DNA of 64,000 nucleotides from an uncultured Kangiella sp. (GTDB taxonomy: Bacteria; Pseudomonadota; Gammaproteobacteria; Enterobacterales; Kangiellaceae), in the NCBI GenBank assembly GCA_947503345.1, contig CANNCW010000003.1:186001-250000 (forward strand), given 5' to 3'. Below, one piece after another: positions 27,296 through 36,202 of this stretch; within the stretch, counting starts at the first letter, position 1; each line of letters starts with the position of its first letter. The position numbers and the translations under genes were made by a program. Below the pieces are notes generated by a model. It searched no databases, had not been told where the DNA came from, and saw nothing but the letters and a program-made list of their open reading frames with translations.

Positions 27296-29884
27296 ATGAA
27301 AATCAATAAAATAAGCCAAGCTTTGGCGCTAGCCTTATTGGGCTCGTCATTAGCGTTTACGGCACCAGTCGCGGAAGCGGCTGCTCCAAAGTCTAAAAAA
27401 GAACAAAAGAAAGAGCAGACTATTGCGGATGCAGTTAAGGATTTAACAAAAATCGAAGGTTTATTCGATTTATATCAAGACCCAAAAACTGGCTCTCTTA
27501 AAATGTTGATCAAGAAAGATCAATTAGGTAAAGAGTTTTTACACTTTGCGCAAGTAAGCGACGGTCTAGTCGGTGTTGCTGCTTTCCGTGGTGCGTATGC
27601 AGGTACAAGAATTTACAGCTTTGATCGTCATTACAAGAACATTGAAATTAAAGCTGAAAACTCTAGCTTTTATTTTGACCCTGATAATGCAGTTTCTAAA
27701 GCAAAAGATGCCAACATCAATAGCCCTGTAATTAGCAGTGTTTCTATTGTTGCCGAAGATAAAGAAACTGGTGATGTATTAATTAATGCAGACAAATTAT
27801 TCCTTTCAGAAGCACTATTGCAAGTAAAACCTTCGCCTCGTCCAGGCCAAAAACCAGGCCAAAATTTAGGTTTAGGTAAGTTAAGCAAAGGGAAAACACA
27901 ATACGAGGAAGTTGATAACTACCCTGAAAATACTGACTTCCAAGTAAAATATGTTTATGACAATCCTGCACCTATGGTTCCTCAAGCGCGAACCGTAACA
28001 CCAGGCTTATTTGCAGTAACAGACCCTCGCTCGATTGAAGTTACCGTTCGTCACTCGATGATTGAGGTTCCAGAGAATAATTATAAACCAAGATTTGACG
28101 ATCCTCGTGTCGGCTTCTTTATGAACCAAGTTCACGACATGACGGCCGTTGGTGATATAACGCCTTATAAAGATGTTATCCGTCGTTGGCATTTAGAAAA
28201 GAAAGATCCTACTGCAGAATTATCAGAACCAGTAGAACCAATCGTTTGGTGGATTGAAAATACTACACCTGAACATATTCGTGAAACCGTTAAACATGCA
28301 ACTTTAGAGTGGAACAAGTCTTTCGAAAAAGCTGGTTTCAAGAACGCTATCCAAGTAAAAGTTCAACCTGATGATGCACAATGGGATGCCGGTGATATTC
28401 GTTATAATGTATTACGTTGGACATCTTCTCCTCGCCCTCCTTTCGGCGGTTATGGCCCAAGCTTTGCTAACCCACGTACGGGTCAATTACTAGGCGCAGA
28501 CATTATGCTGGAATATAGTGTATTCAATCGCATTGCGCACGCAGAGCAGTTAATGGCGACCCAATCATTAACCATTGAACAGGCTATGGAACAAACATTA
28601 GAGCATTCCGAGAACATTCATGCTTCTATGTATAAAGATGCTATGGACGGTCGCATGATGATGGAAGCTATGGCGACAGGCGATGGCCAAGTAACTGAGT
28701 TCTTAAATGACTTCATCCACTTCTTAGTACTACACGAAGTTGGCCATACTTTAGGCTTGAACCATAATATGAAATCCAGTCAGTTACACGATATTGCTTC
28801 GTTAAGCGATAAAGAAAAAACTGGTGCTATGGGTTTAACGGGTTCAGTAATGGATTACCCAGCGATTAACTTTGCAACCGACGGCCAAGCACAAGGTCAT
28901 TACTACACCACAACACCTGGTCCATATGATCATTGGGCAATTGAGTTTGGTTATAAACCATCATTAGCTGATGCTGATGCTGAAACAGCTCGTATGAAAA
29001 CTTTACTAGCACGCTCTACTGAACCACAGTTATCTTTTGGTAATGATGCTGACGATATGCGCGCTCCAGGTAAAGCTATTGACCCTCGTATCAACGTAGG
29101 CGACATGAGCTCTGATGCTATCAAGTTTGCGACCAATCAAATGGAATTAATCAGACAAACTGAAGGTAAATTACTAGAGCGTCTTGCAAAAGAAGGCGAA
29201 TCTTACCAAGGCGTTACTAGCGGTTACAACGCTTTATTCCGCCAGTACTTTGGTCACAGTCAAACAATATCCCGCTATATCGGCGGTGTCTATATCGATC
29301 GTGGATTTGTTGGGCAAGCAGGTGCTACGGCTCCATTGCGCCCAGTTGAAACAGCTAAGCAAAAACAAGCTATGGACGCATTAGCCAAATACGTTTTTGC
29401 CGAAGATGCATTTAACATTGATCCTGAATTAGTACAAAAACTTCAATTGCAGCGTCGTGGTTTTAATCATTTTGGTTTCACTGAAGATCCAAAAATGCAC
29501 GATGCAGTATTAGGCTTGCAACGCGCAGTATTAATCCAGTTGCTTCATCCTGTAGTACAAAAGCGTATTATCGATACTAGCACTTATGGTAATGAGTATA
29601 GCTTAAGTGAAGTCATGAATGATTTAACTAAATCAATCTTCACAGGTGATTCTGGCGATGTGAATTCAATGCGTCAAAACCTTCAAATTGAATACATTAA
29701 AGGTTTAGCCCATATCATTAAGGCAAACCCACAGATGGGATACAGCAATCAAAGCGTTGCTCAAGCTCGCCAACAATTGAAGAACATTGATGCAAACGCC
29801 AGTACTGCATTCTGGCAATCAGATGCCACTAAAGCACATAATGCTTATGTTAAAGACTTAATTAAAGCTGCTTTAGAAGCTTAA
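27296..29884 (+). CDS. Secreted zinc metalloprotease, DUF5117/DUF5118 type
   Basis: An 862-residue exported protein. Signal peptide at residues 1-28 (LALALLGSSLAFTAPVAEA). After a Lys-rich linker come the DUF5118- and DUF5117-like regions (about 45-330), then the zinc-binding motif HEVGHTLGLNH with ligands H480, H484, H490 and catalytic E481, a metzincin-like pattern. A downstream MDYPA segment is consistent with a Met-turn. The C-terminal 330 residues are the usual helical extension. The ATG at 27296 follows a GGGG; an upstream in-frame GTG at 27251 is not needed. Substrate unknown. A distant paralogue lies at 56306-58702. Confidence 0.87.
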   Translation: MKINKISQALALALLGSSLAFTAPVAEAAAPKSKKEQKKEQTIADAVKDLTKIEGLFDLYQDPKTGSLKMLIKKDQLGKEFLHFAQVSDGLVGVAAFRGAYAGTRIYSFDRHYKNIEIKAENSSFYFDPDNAVSKAKDANINSPVISSVSIVAEDKETGDVLINADKLFLSEALLQVKPSPRPGQKPGQNLGLGKLSKGKTQYEEVDNYPENTDFQVKYVYDNPAPMVPQARTVTPGLFAVTDPRSIEVTVRHSMIEVPENNYKPRFDDPRVGFFMNQVHDMTAVGDITPYKDVIRRWHLEKKDPTAELSEPVEPIVWWIENTTPEHIRETVKHATLEWNKSFEKAGFKNAIQVKVQPDDAQWDAGDIRYNVLRWTSSPRPPFGGYGPSFANPRTGQLLGADIMLEYSVFNRIAHAEQLMATQSLTIEQAMEQTLEHSENIHASMYKDAMDGRMMMEAMATGDGQVTEFLNDFIHFLVLHEVGHTLGLNHNMKSSQLHDIASLSDKEKTGAMGLTGSVMDYPAINFATDGQAQGHYYTTTPGPYDHWAIEFGYKPSLADADAETARMKTLLARSTEPQLSFGNDADDMRAPGKAIDPRINVGDMSSDAIKFATNQMELIRQTEGKLLERLAKEGESYQGVTSGYNALFRQYFGHSQTISRYIGGVYIDRGFVGQAGATAPLRPVETAKQKQAMDALAKYVFAEDAFNIDPELVQKLQLQRRGFNHFGFTEDPKMHDAVLGLQRAVLIQLLHPVVQKRIIDTSTYGNEYSLSEVMNDLTKSIFTGDSGDVNSMRQNLQIEYIKGLAHIIKANPQMGYSNQSVAQARQQLKNIDANASTAFWQSDATKAHNAYVKDLIKAALEA

Positions 29885-29910
29885 ATTCTTTACTGAGTAT
29901 TTGAGTCATA

Positions 29911-29940
29911 AAAAAGCCCGCATAATGCGGGCTTTTTTTT
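29911..29940. terminator. Bidirectional intrinsic terminator between metalloprotease and TerC genes
   Basis: GCCCGCA (29916-29922) and TGCGGGC (29926-29932) form the GC stem, flanked by A5 on the left and T8 on the right. It therefore terminates both the plus-strand protease gene and the convergent minus-strand TerC gene. Confidence 0.93.
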
Positions 29941-29948
29941 ATTAAATA

Positions 29949-30755
29949 TTAGGAAGCTTCTTGCGCCTTTTTAGCTTCTCTTGCCATTCTTTCTTTTTTC
30001 TTAAGCAAGTTCTTTTGGTATTTGGACTGAACAATATCACTTAACACCAACACAGCGATTACAAAGTAGAACGTTGCTTTGCTCATTGGGGTAATTGCAG
30101 AATCAAAGAACATTAACTCAGCTTTATATCCACCATCAGCTAATAACATGACGCCAACTATTAATAAAATAAAGAGCCCTAAAACTTCAAACATCCTATT
30201 TTTTTCAAGGAAGTTTGAAACAGTATCTGCTAACCAAATCATAGCAATACCACTAAATATAATTGCAGTTGCCATAATCCAGAAATTATCCGTTAAAGCC
30301 ATTGCACTTAATATCGAGTCAAAAGAAAACACCAAGTTCATCATAACGATTAAGGCTATAATTTTCCCTGCAGATTGAGGCTTCCTTTCTACTCCATCAC
30401 CTGTCTCTAGCGCCATCATATGCCAGATTTCTTTAACTGCTGTGTACATTATGAATACACCACCAAATAATATGATAATACTTTCAAAGGTAAAGTCTGC
30501 TTCAACCACACCAGTCCAATGAACACTGAATAAATCACCTTGGATATAGTCTATTAAAGTCATTAAGACAAATAGCAATACGATTCTTAATGCTACCGCT
30601 ATTCCAATACCCAGCCACCTTACACGCTTTTGATCCGCAACGGGTGCGCGTTTCGATTCTAAAGAGATGTACAACAAATTATCGAAGCCCAAAACCGCTT
30701 GTAAAACGATGAGCATCATTAAGGTAAATAAATTTTCGATAGTAAATAAGTCCAT
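29949..30755 (-). CDS. TerC family integral membrane protein
   Basis: A 268-residue membrane protein with seven to eight helices. The TerC motif with buried acidic residues is present twice: VLQAVLGFDNLLYISLES near the N-terminus and MNLVFSFDSILSAMALTD in the middle. TerC/YkoY proteins are linked to manganese efflux or metal loading of exported enzymes in Bacillus, and to tellurite resistance. The 74-bp upstream gap is too short to hold the yybP-ykoY manganese riboswitch found before some relatives. The C-terminus is a Lys/Glu-rich cytoplasmic tail. Confidence 0.88.
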   Translation of the reverse strand: MDLFTIENLFTLMMLIVLQAVLGFDNLLYISLESKRAPVADQKRVRWLGIGIAVALRIVLLFVLMTLIDYIQGDLFSVHWTGVVEADFTFESIIILFGGVFIMYTAVKEIWHMMALETGDGVERKPQSAGKIIALIVMMNLVFSFDSILSAMALTDNFWIMATAIIFSGIAMIWLADTVSNFLEKNRMFEVLGLFILLIVGVMLLADGGYKAELMFFDSAITPMSKATFYFVIAVLVLSDIVQSKYQKNLLKKKERMAREAKKAQEAS

Positions 30756-30829
30756 GGTCCCCTACTTTTTATTGATTCTTAACTAAGATTTGGCATATGT
30801 TAGCATAACAAGGTTAATATTTAAGAGAC

Positions 30830-31309
30830 ATGCAAGATTCGATTTTACAAATTATTGAGTTTCGACCTGAGTTCGCAGAACATTTCAAGAACATTAATAT
30901 GGCTTGGATTGAGAAATTTTTCGAACCAGAACCTGAAGACATCAAAGTTCTTAATGATCCTCAAAAGCACCTTATAGATACAGGTGGAGCAATTTTGTTT
31001 GCCAGTTACAAAGGTAACATTGTCGGCACTTGCGCATTAAAGAAATGCTCTAAGTCGGAATTTGAACTCGTCAAAATGGGGGTGAAAGAGACATACCAAG
31101 GTTTAAACATAGGTCTAGCCTTGGGTAGATCAATTATCGATAGGGCAAAACTATTAGGCGCCCAGCAATTAATTCTAGAAACCAACAGCCAACTCAAAAA
31201 AGCCCTTAATCTCTACCAAAAACTGGGATTTAAAGTATTACCAGCTGAACAAAACTGCTCGGAATACTTACGATGCGATGTTAAAATGGTGCTCAATTTA
31301 GCTGTATAA
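30830..31309 (+). CDS. GNAT family N-acetyltransferase
   Basis: A 159-residue single-domain GNAT enzyme. The acetyl-CoA-binding motif A region is ELVKMGVKETYQGLNIGLALGRSIIDRAK (about residues 79-107, Q-x-x-G-x-A-like pattern with altered residues). Motif B follows as LETNSQLKKALNLYQKLGFKVL. The acceptor is unknown. It is divergent from the TerC gene with 74 bp between them, and no operon partner is visible. Confidence 0.8.
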   Translation: MQDSILQIIEFRPEFAEHFKNINMAWIEKFFEPEPEDIKVLNDPQKHLIDTGGAILFASYKGNIVGTCALKKCSKSEFELVKMGVKETYQGLNIGLALGRSIIDRAKLLGAQQLILETNSQLKKALNLYQKLGFKVLPAEQNCSEYLRCDVKMVLNLAV

Positions 31310-31398
31310 TATTTTGACATTAGATTAATGCAAATTTGCATTAACTATGCTAAGTTACCTATTCGGACTAGGGGTAGTTTGGGTTCAAAGAGGTTTTT

Positions 31399-31713
31399 AT
31401 GAAAAAGAATTTTATATTATCAATGTTTATTGGGGTACTTTTAGCCTCAACTTCACTATCAGCAAACGACTATACCGTTGATGATTTATATGACGAGTTT
31501 AACTCTGAAATGCGTGAATTCATCCATAGCGGCGCCCCTTATGTTCTGATTAAGCAACGCTATAATCGTCTTTCTAACGAATATTTTAAACGATGTAACA
31601 TTGAGTTTGACAAGGACGCTACTTGTCGAGTTTTTCAAAATTCATTCTTTCATTGGTATTATAATGTTGGCGGTCAAAGATCTTGCAGACTCAGAGAATG
31701 CAGAAACGATTAG
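31399..31713 (+). CDS. Small exported protein of unknown function
   Basis: A 104-residue protein not recognised. The first 22 residues are a signal peptide (FILSMFIGVLLASTSLSA). The mature 82 residues are polar with four cysteines (RCNIEFDKDATCRVF and SCRLRECRND) that could form two disulfides, and aromatic residues near the end (FFHWYYNVGG). AGAGG ribosome site upstream of the ATG. Its stop codon overlaps that of the convergent regulator gene (31710-33821) by four bases. Confidence 0.65.
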   Translation: MKKNFILSMFIGVLLASTSLSANDYTVDDLYDEFNSEMREFIHSGAPYVLIKQRYNRLSNEYFKRCNIEFDKDATCRVFQNSFFHWYYNVGGQRSCRLRECRND

Positions 31714-33821
31714 TCTGAACTTTTATATATTAAAAACTTATAAGGTGATGCCTGGCTTTCAGACCAAACAACTTTAGTTAAGCTAAAATTGAAACTTGGA
31801 TCTGCTAATTCTCCTTTGGTAATTAGCTCTGACCGCATAGATACATAATCATATTTATAAGAAGACCAATTCTTGAAATCATCTGTAAGGCTGAATGTTA
31901 AATAATCAGGAAAAACCTGCAAAGAATTAATTGCATCAATTTTCATAAAATCATTCACTTTAATATCTTCTTGCGTGAGCATGTTTAACCTCCACATACC
32001 TACATGCTCTTCTTTTACATAGTAAAGGTATTTACCGTCTGGCCCCAACCTTCCACCATAACCACCATTAGTTGTGATTTGTTTGAGATCTTTAGTTTTT
32101 ATATTAATTCTAAAAATCTCTTTTCGTTTATCCACCATCTTTGCAAAAAAGATATCCTCTCCAGTATTATCCCACATCGCAACAAATGCATGATTTTCAA
32201 TATCTTCAAATACTATTTCCGTTTCATTGGTATTAAAATCATATAAATAGATAGTATTTGCCTGGCTAAACACTATTTGTTCATCCGTCGGAGACCATCT
32301 TGGGAAATTAATAGCTTCTTCTACTTTTTTAACCGAGGTTAATTGTGTTAGCTGATCATTTTTAAACAACCAAACTTGGTCAGAACCCGTTCTATTCGAT
32401 ACAAATGCTATTGAATCGGAATGATTTGCGAAGGCGCCAAACTTATCAAAGCTTTTCGATTCGGCAAGCCTCCTATCTCCACCCAAGTTTTTATTCTCTA
32501 TATCACCCAGCTTTATATTCTGGCTTTTTTCGTTTGCAGTGATATACATTTTATTTTGGCTTCTTGAATGAAAACTTGAATTGATCTTGTCTTCTCTAGA
32601 AATGATTTTCTTGACAAACCCATGCTTTAAAGAATATACCCAAATCCTCCCATCCAGACTTTTAAAGAAGATATTTCGCGAGTCGTTAGACCAAGATATT
32701 TGATTAGTATAACTTGGATAAGCATGTAACAACTCTATATCTCTTGTTTTTAAATCCATTACAAACAATTCATTATGCTCTTCATATACTCTAATAAAAG
32801 CAATTTTTTTATAATCTGGAGAAACTCTAATAGACCAATCGCCAAAAGGAGCGTCACCCGCATTCGTTATGAGCTCAACTTCCTTAGTTTGGATATTCAT
32901 TGAAAATAAACTAGCTGGATGAAATTCAGATTTACTGTAGCTGTACAACAATATTCCTTTTTCATCATCTAAAAAAGAGCTAGAACCATAAGTTGAGCAT
33001 TGCGTAATCACTTCTTCAGAAATGAATTTTTTGAAACTTTCGTCAAGCACAATAATAATCAAATCGCACTCATCTGCTAAGGAGGAGGAGGCTGAGCGCC
33101 TTGATACGACTATTTTGTTGCCACTTTTACTCCAGCTCGGTTTAGAATAATCATACTCATCATCTAATAACCGGTAATGTTTCAAAGTATCTGGATGAAA
33201 AATGTGAAGCCCTCTATTTGATGAAGCTCCTCCTTCATTAACTGTCAGTAAAAGATATTTATCGCCTTCTGAAGGGACAGCCTCATTCACCCCTGAAACC
33301 ATATTATTTAACGATATTTCATCATAAGCAGGAAAGGTTAAATGGTGCCACCAACTTGCCAAGCCTAGATTCCAACTCAAAATACAGGCAGTTACCAAAA
33401 TACCTAAAGTGTTTAACACTGGATGCTTATAAAACCATTTCCTAAGCTTACTTGATGAATCTGTTTCCAGCTTGATATTAATAGCGTCTTTCGGATCCGC
33501 CTCTATAATTGCTTCAATTGGAGCAACTAGGGCATAACCTTTTTTGGGAACAGTTTTAATATACTCCTGTTCATCGCCATCACTGGCTAGATATTTTCGT
33601 AATTGATTGATGGTTTTATAGACAGCATGATCGGTTACAATTTTATTATCCCAAACATCTTCAATAAGCTTTTCTCGGCCAACAGGTTCATTAGGTGACT
33701 CTAAAAAGTAGTACAGCAGTGCCATATTGAGTGGTTCAATATGAACTTCTTTGCCACTTTCAGAGGTCAACAGGTTCTTATTTGGCTCTACTTTCCAACT
33801 CCCAAGCTTAAATTTCTTCAA
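31710..33821 (-). CDS. CadC-like membrane regulator: winged helix, TM segment, TolB-like beta-propeller
   Basis: A 703-residue one-component receptor. Residues 1-105 are an OmpR/ToxR-type winged helix (YFLESPNEPVGREKLIEDVW, then HAVYKTINQLRKYL and TVPKKGYALV). A single membrane helix follows at about 134-156 (LNTLGILVTACILSW). The remaining 540 residues are periplasmic repeats of the TolB/PD40 kind (repeated SPDYKKIAF, WSNDSRNIFF, SPTDEQIVF, GPDGKYLYY). Start: TTG at 33821 with GAG upstream; an in-frame stop excludes a longer form. Target genes and ligand are unknown. It is convergent with the small exported protein gene. Confidence 0.85.
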   Translation of the reverse strand: MKKFKLGSWKVEPNKNLLTSESGKEVHIEPLNMALLYYFLESPNEPVGREKLIEDVWDNKIVTDHAVYKTINQLRKYLASDGDEQEYIKTVPKKGYALVAPIEAIIEADPKDAINIKLETDSSSKLRKWFYKHPVLNTLGILVTACILSWNLGLASWWHHLTFPAYDEISLNNMVSGVNEAVPSEGDKYLLLTVNEGGASSNRGLHIFHPDTLKHYRLLDDEYDYSKPSWSKSGNKIVVSRRSASSSLADECDLIIIVLDESFKKFISEEVITQCSTYGSSSFLDDEKGILLYSYSKSEFHPASLFSMNIQTKEVELITNAGDAPFGDWSIRVSPDYKKIAFIRVYEEHNELFVMDLKTRDIELLHAYPSYTNQISWSNDSRNIFFKSLDGRIWVYSLKHGFVKKIISREDKINSSFHSRSQNKMYITANEKSQNIKLGDIENKNLGGDRRLAESKSFDKFGAFANHSDSIAFVSNRTGSDQVWLFKNDQLTQLTSVKKVEEAINFPRWSPTDEQIVFSQANTIYLYDFNTNETEIVFEDIENHAFVAMWDNTGEDIFFAKMVDKRKEIFRINIKTKDLKQITTNGGYGGRLGPDGKYLYYVKEEHVGMWRLNMLTQEDIKVNDFMKIDAINSLQVFPDYLTFSLTDDFKNWSSYKYDYVSMRSELITKGELADPSFNFSLTKVVWSESQASPYKFLIYKSSD

Positions 33822-33929
33822 ATTACACTCAAACTATATCTTTATTTATCAATGATTTACTTAAGGTTAACTTTTAGTTAAGTAACTGTAAAGACAGATT
33901 TAAACTTTTTCGGTAACTTTTATGGCGTA

Positions 33930-34100
33930 GATTTAACGAAGCAATAAAATAAGCTTCGATGATCTTCACGGAACCTAAGAGACTACCCCGATTAGGACTG
34001 TGAATTAAGGGAACTAAAAATAACAAAAAGGTGTTATAAAAGACTGAGTATTTAATACTGGCCAGTCATAGCCGCTTAGCTAGCATGCAAGCGGCTTTTT
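33930..34100 (+). ncRNA. Candidate small RNA ending in an orphan plus-strand terminator
   Basis: No plus-strand gene lies between 31713 and this point, yet a good plus-strand terminator stands at 34070-34100: AGCCGCTT pairs with AAGCGGCT, then TTTTTATTTTA. The reverse strand has no T-run, so it does not serve the minus-strand gene starting its 3' end at 34104. Upstream are a nested hairpin (GACTG 34042-34046 with CAGTC 34063-34067, enclosing AGTATT/AATACT) and a CGAAGC/GCTTCG hairpin (33937-33958). The 5' end is a guess, and no strong promoter is evident. No RNA family recognised. Confidence 0.35.
34070..34100 (+). terminator. Orphan intrinsic terminator
   Basis: An 8-bp stem (34070-34077 with 34089-34096), loop 11 nt, followed by T5 and further T-rich sequence on the plus strand only. 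No annotated plus-strand gene feeds into it. Confidence 0.75.
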
Positions 34101-34103
34101 ATT

Positions 34104-34472
34104 TTATACAATTAATGAATTGTTAAACAGAAAGTGAATACCCATCACCAGAATAACGCAGGCCGAGCTCACGCTAATCGCCTTAAACTGCTTATCAGAA
34201 CTGATTACCTTCACAGTCATCCCTAAAATTATTACTAACAACGAAGCAAAAATCGATAAGACAAAACTGTAAAAACTAAGTTTATCTTCAAACCAAATAG
34301 GTCCATTAGCTTTAGTGACTATCAATTCTTGGTTCTCAGCATTATTTCCAAAAAGCTTATACAGCCAATCTAATAACCAAGGATCACCATTTATATGGAA
34401 CCAAAACGAATGGTACCCAATAAGATACAACCCTAAGCTAAGTAACGATAAAGCAATAATCAGTATTTTCAA
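34104..34472 (-). CDS. Small membrane protein of unknown function
   Basis: A 122-residue protein with three hydrophobic helices: residues 2-20 (ILIIALSLLSLGLYLIG), about 68-90 (FYSFVLSIFASLLVIILGM) and 100-118. A polar loop of about 45 residues lies between the first and second. Not recognised. No in-frame ATG exists: TTG at 34472 is the only reasonable start, and a stop lies eight codons upstream. It follows the HEAT-cyclophilin gene by 13 bp on the same strand, so they may be co-transcribed. Confidence 0.55.
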   Translation of the reverse strand: MKILIIALSLLSLGLYLIGYHSFWFHINGDPWLLDWLYKLFGNNAENQELIVTKANGPIWFEDKLSFYSFVLSIFASLLVIILGMTVKVISSDKQFKAISVSSACVILVMGIHFLFNNSLIV

Positions 34473-34485
34473 AATGCATGTGTTT

Positions 34486-36123
34486 TTACCAACTTATAGC
34501 CACTACCTGGTCACTCTGCTGCAATTTCAAGACGACATCCATACCGCTAATTACTTCGCCAAACACGGTGTAGTTGCTATCTAGATGCAGATTCGGTGCT
34601 AAATTGATAAAGAATTGACCGCCTGCGGTATCTTTTCCTGAGGTTGCCATCCCAATAGTGCCAAAACGGTGTGAGCGCTGATTCAATTCTTCACGAATAC
34701 TGTAATTCACCACTCCATTTCCATCGCCATATCGGCTTCCGCCTTGAGCTACAAAATTCGGGATCACCCGATGAAAATAAGTCTTATTATAAAAACCTTC
34801 TTTCGCCAGCTTAACAAAGTTAGCGGAAGTGTATGGGGTGTCATTAAATAATCGAATCTTAATATCACCTTTAGTCGTTTTTATAATAAGTCGTTTTGGT
34901 AGAGCATCTAAAGCTTCGGGCGTTGGTATAGCTCCAATATGTTCTTGCTCTATTTTGTTTCCAAGCTTTTGATTAGCAGCGTTAGCAGTAAGTTGGTATT
35001 TACTTTTCGACCACTTATTAAGCTCTGAATCCTTCATGTTCTCAACAAAATAATTAGCGGCTGACCGTTGCAAGTTAACCTCATTACTTTCAAGCCATTT
35101 GTAAGCATAGTCCGAATAGTTCTTAGGTTTGGGATCATTAGTCTTAGTAAAGGCCAAACCAGCCAACCAAGAGTTGTTTCCACCCATTAAGTCACTCAAA
35201 GTTTGTAAGGTAAGCCAGTCTGAAGCTGATTCAAGCGTATTCATGCTCGTAATCCAATCGTCAGACTTAGCCAGTTGATTCATCTTATTCACTTGCTCTT
35301 TGCCACCAATTGGAAGACGACCTAGGGCTTGAATCGCAGACACTCGCACACCAATGTCATCACTCAAAGCTCGTTGATAAAACCAATCAAAACTGTCCTT
35401 TAGTTTTAAATTCCCCAAAGCCCGAATGACAAAAGCTTGCGTATCAGGGTCTAAAGAATCTACCATTGGCATAATCTTTTCCGCGTGATCATCATTGATA
35501 AGCGGGATCCGAGCCATAACAAAACTAGCTTCGAGAGAAGTTTTAGGGTTTGCAAGATAGGAAACAACCTTATCTACATCTAAATCTTGCTTTTGCTTAA
35601 TTTTGCCACGATGAAATAGCGCCAAAAGCCCCAAACCTTGCATAGCACCTCGAACAGCTTCATCACTTTGCGCCTTATTGATAACCTGATACAAAATATC
35701 ATTCGACTCATCATGGCCTAAATTGCCGATCGCTAGTGCTAGCTTTTCTTGAACTCTTGGGCTGGCTTCTTGCGCTAGTCGCTCCGCTAAAGTTGGAACT
35801 AAATCAGCCGAGAGACTTATTCCTGAGGCAAAAGCTGCATTAGATCTTACCTGCGAATCAGAATGTCCCAATTGAGTTTTAATTAAATTTGCCGCCTCAA
35901 CACCGCCAATTCGACCCAATGCCACCAAAGCGACTTTAACCGTTTCAGGGTTCTCACAAGTTAAGGCCCTTTGAAACAACTCTGTATCAACTTTTCGCAT
36001 ATCTGCCGTTTTATACAAAACTTGAGGCTCAACACAGTGTTTTTGTGCCATTGATAATTGGCCACATGCCGATAAAATGATTCCCGTTGTTATAAAACTA
36101 AGATTCCTTATATATTTCTTCAT
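34486..36123 (-). CDS. HEAT-repeat lipoprotein with C-terminal cyclophilin (peptidyl-prolyl isomerase) domain
   Basis: A 545-residue protein. The N-terminal lipoprotein signal ends in ILSAC (Cys20). About residues 50-400 are repeated helical pairs of the HEAT/PBS-lyase kind (TVKVALVALGRIGGVEAANLI, QVRSNAAFASGISL, GVRVSAIQALGRLP). The last 136 residues are a cyclophilin domain: TYFHRVIPNFVAQGGSRYGDG (catalytic Arg in FHRV) and GTIGMATSGKDTAGGQFFINLAP. Envelope-anchored foldase with a protein-binding scaffold is the natural reading; this is inference. The ATG has an AGGAG site. Both ordinary cyclophilin ends are intact. Confidence 0.87.
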   Translation of the reverse strand: MKKYIRNLSFITTGIILSACGQLSMAQKHCVEPQVLYKTADMRKVDTELFQRALTCENPETVKVALVALGRIGGVEAANLIKTQLGHSDSQVRSNAAFASGISLSADLVPTLAERLAQEASPRVQEKLALAIGNLGHDESNDILYQVINKAQSDEAVRGAMQGLGLLALFHRGKIKQKQDLDVDKVVSYLANPKTSLEASFVMARIPLINDDHAEKIMPMVDSLDPDTQAFVIRALGNLKLKDSFDWFYQRALSDDIGVRVSAIQALGRLPIGGKEQVNKMNQLAKSDDWITSMNTLESASDWLTLQTLSDLMGGNNSWLAGLAFTKTNDPKPKNYSDYAYKWLESNEVNLQRSAANYFVENMKDSELNKWSKSKYQLTANAANQKLGNKIEQEHIGAIPTPEALDALPKRLIIKTTKGDIKIRLFNDTPYTSANFVKLAKEGFYNKTYFHRVIPNFVAQGGSRYGDGNGVVNYSIREELNQRSHRFGTIGMATSGKDTAGGQFFINLAPNLHLDSNYTVFGEVISGMDVVLKLQQSDQVVAISW

Positions 36124-36202
36124 GCCTGTTTAGCTCCTTTGGTAGCATCCCTGTTTTAACACAGGTAAAATAGCGCCATTATTTTGGTCAATAGAGTAAC
36201 CC

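Noticed and set aside
30756..30829. yybP-ykoY manganese riboswitch before the TerC gene
   Set aside because: The gap is only 74 bp and shared with a divergent gene, too short for this riboswitch plus promoter.
34070..34100. Terminator of the minus-strand gene at 34104-34472
   Set aside because: On the minus strand the hairpin is followed by ATGACTGG, not by a T-run, so it cannot serve that gene as an intrinsic terminator.
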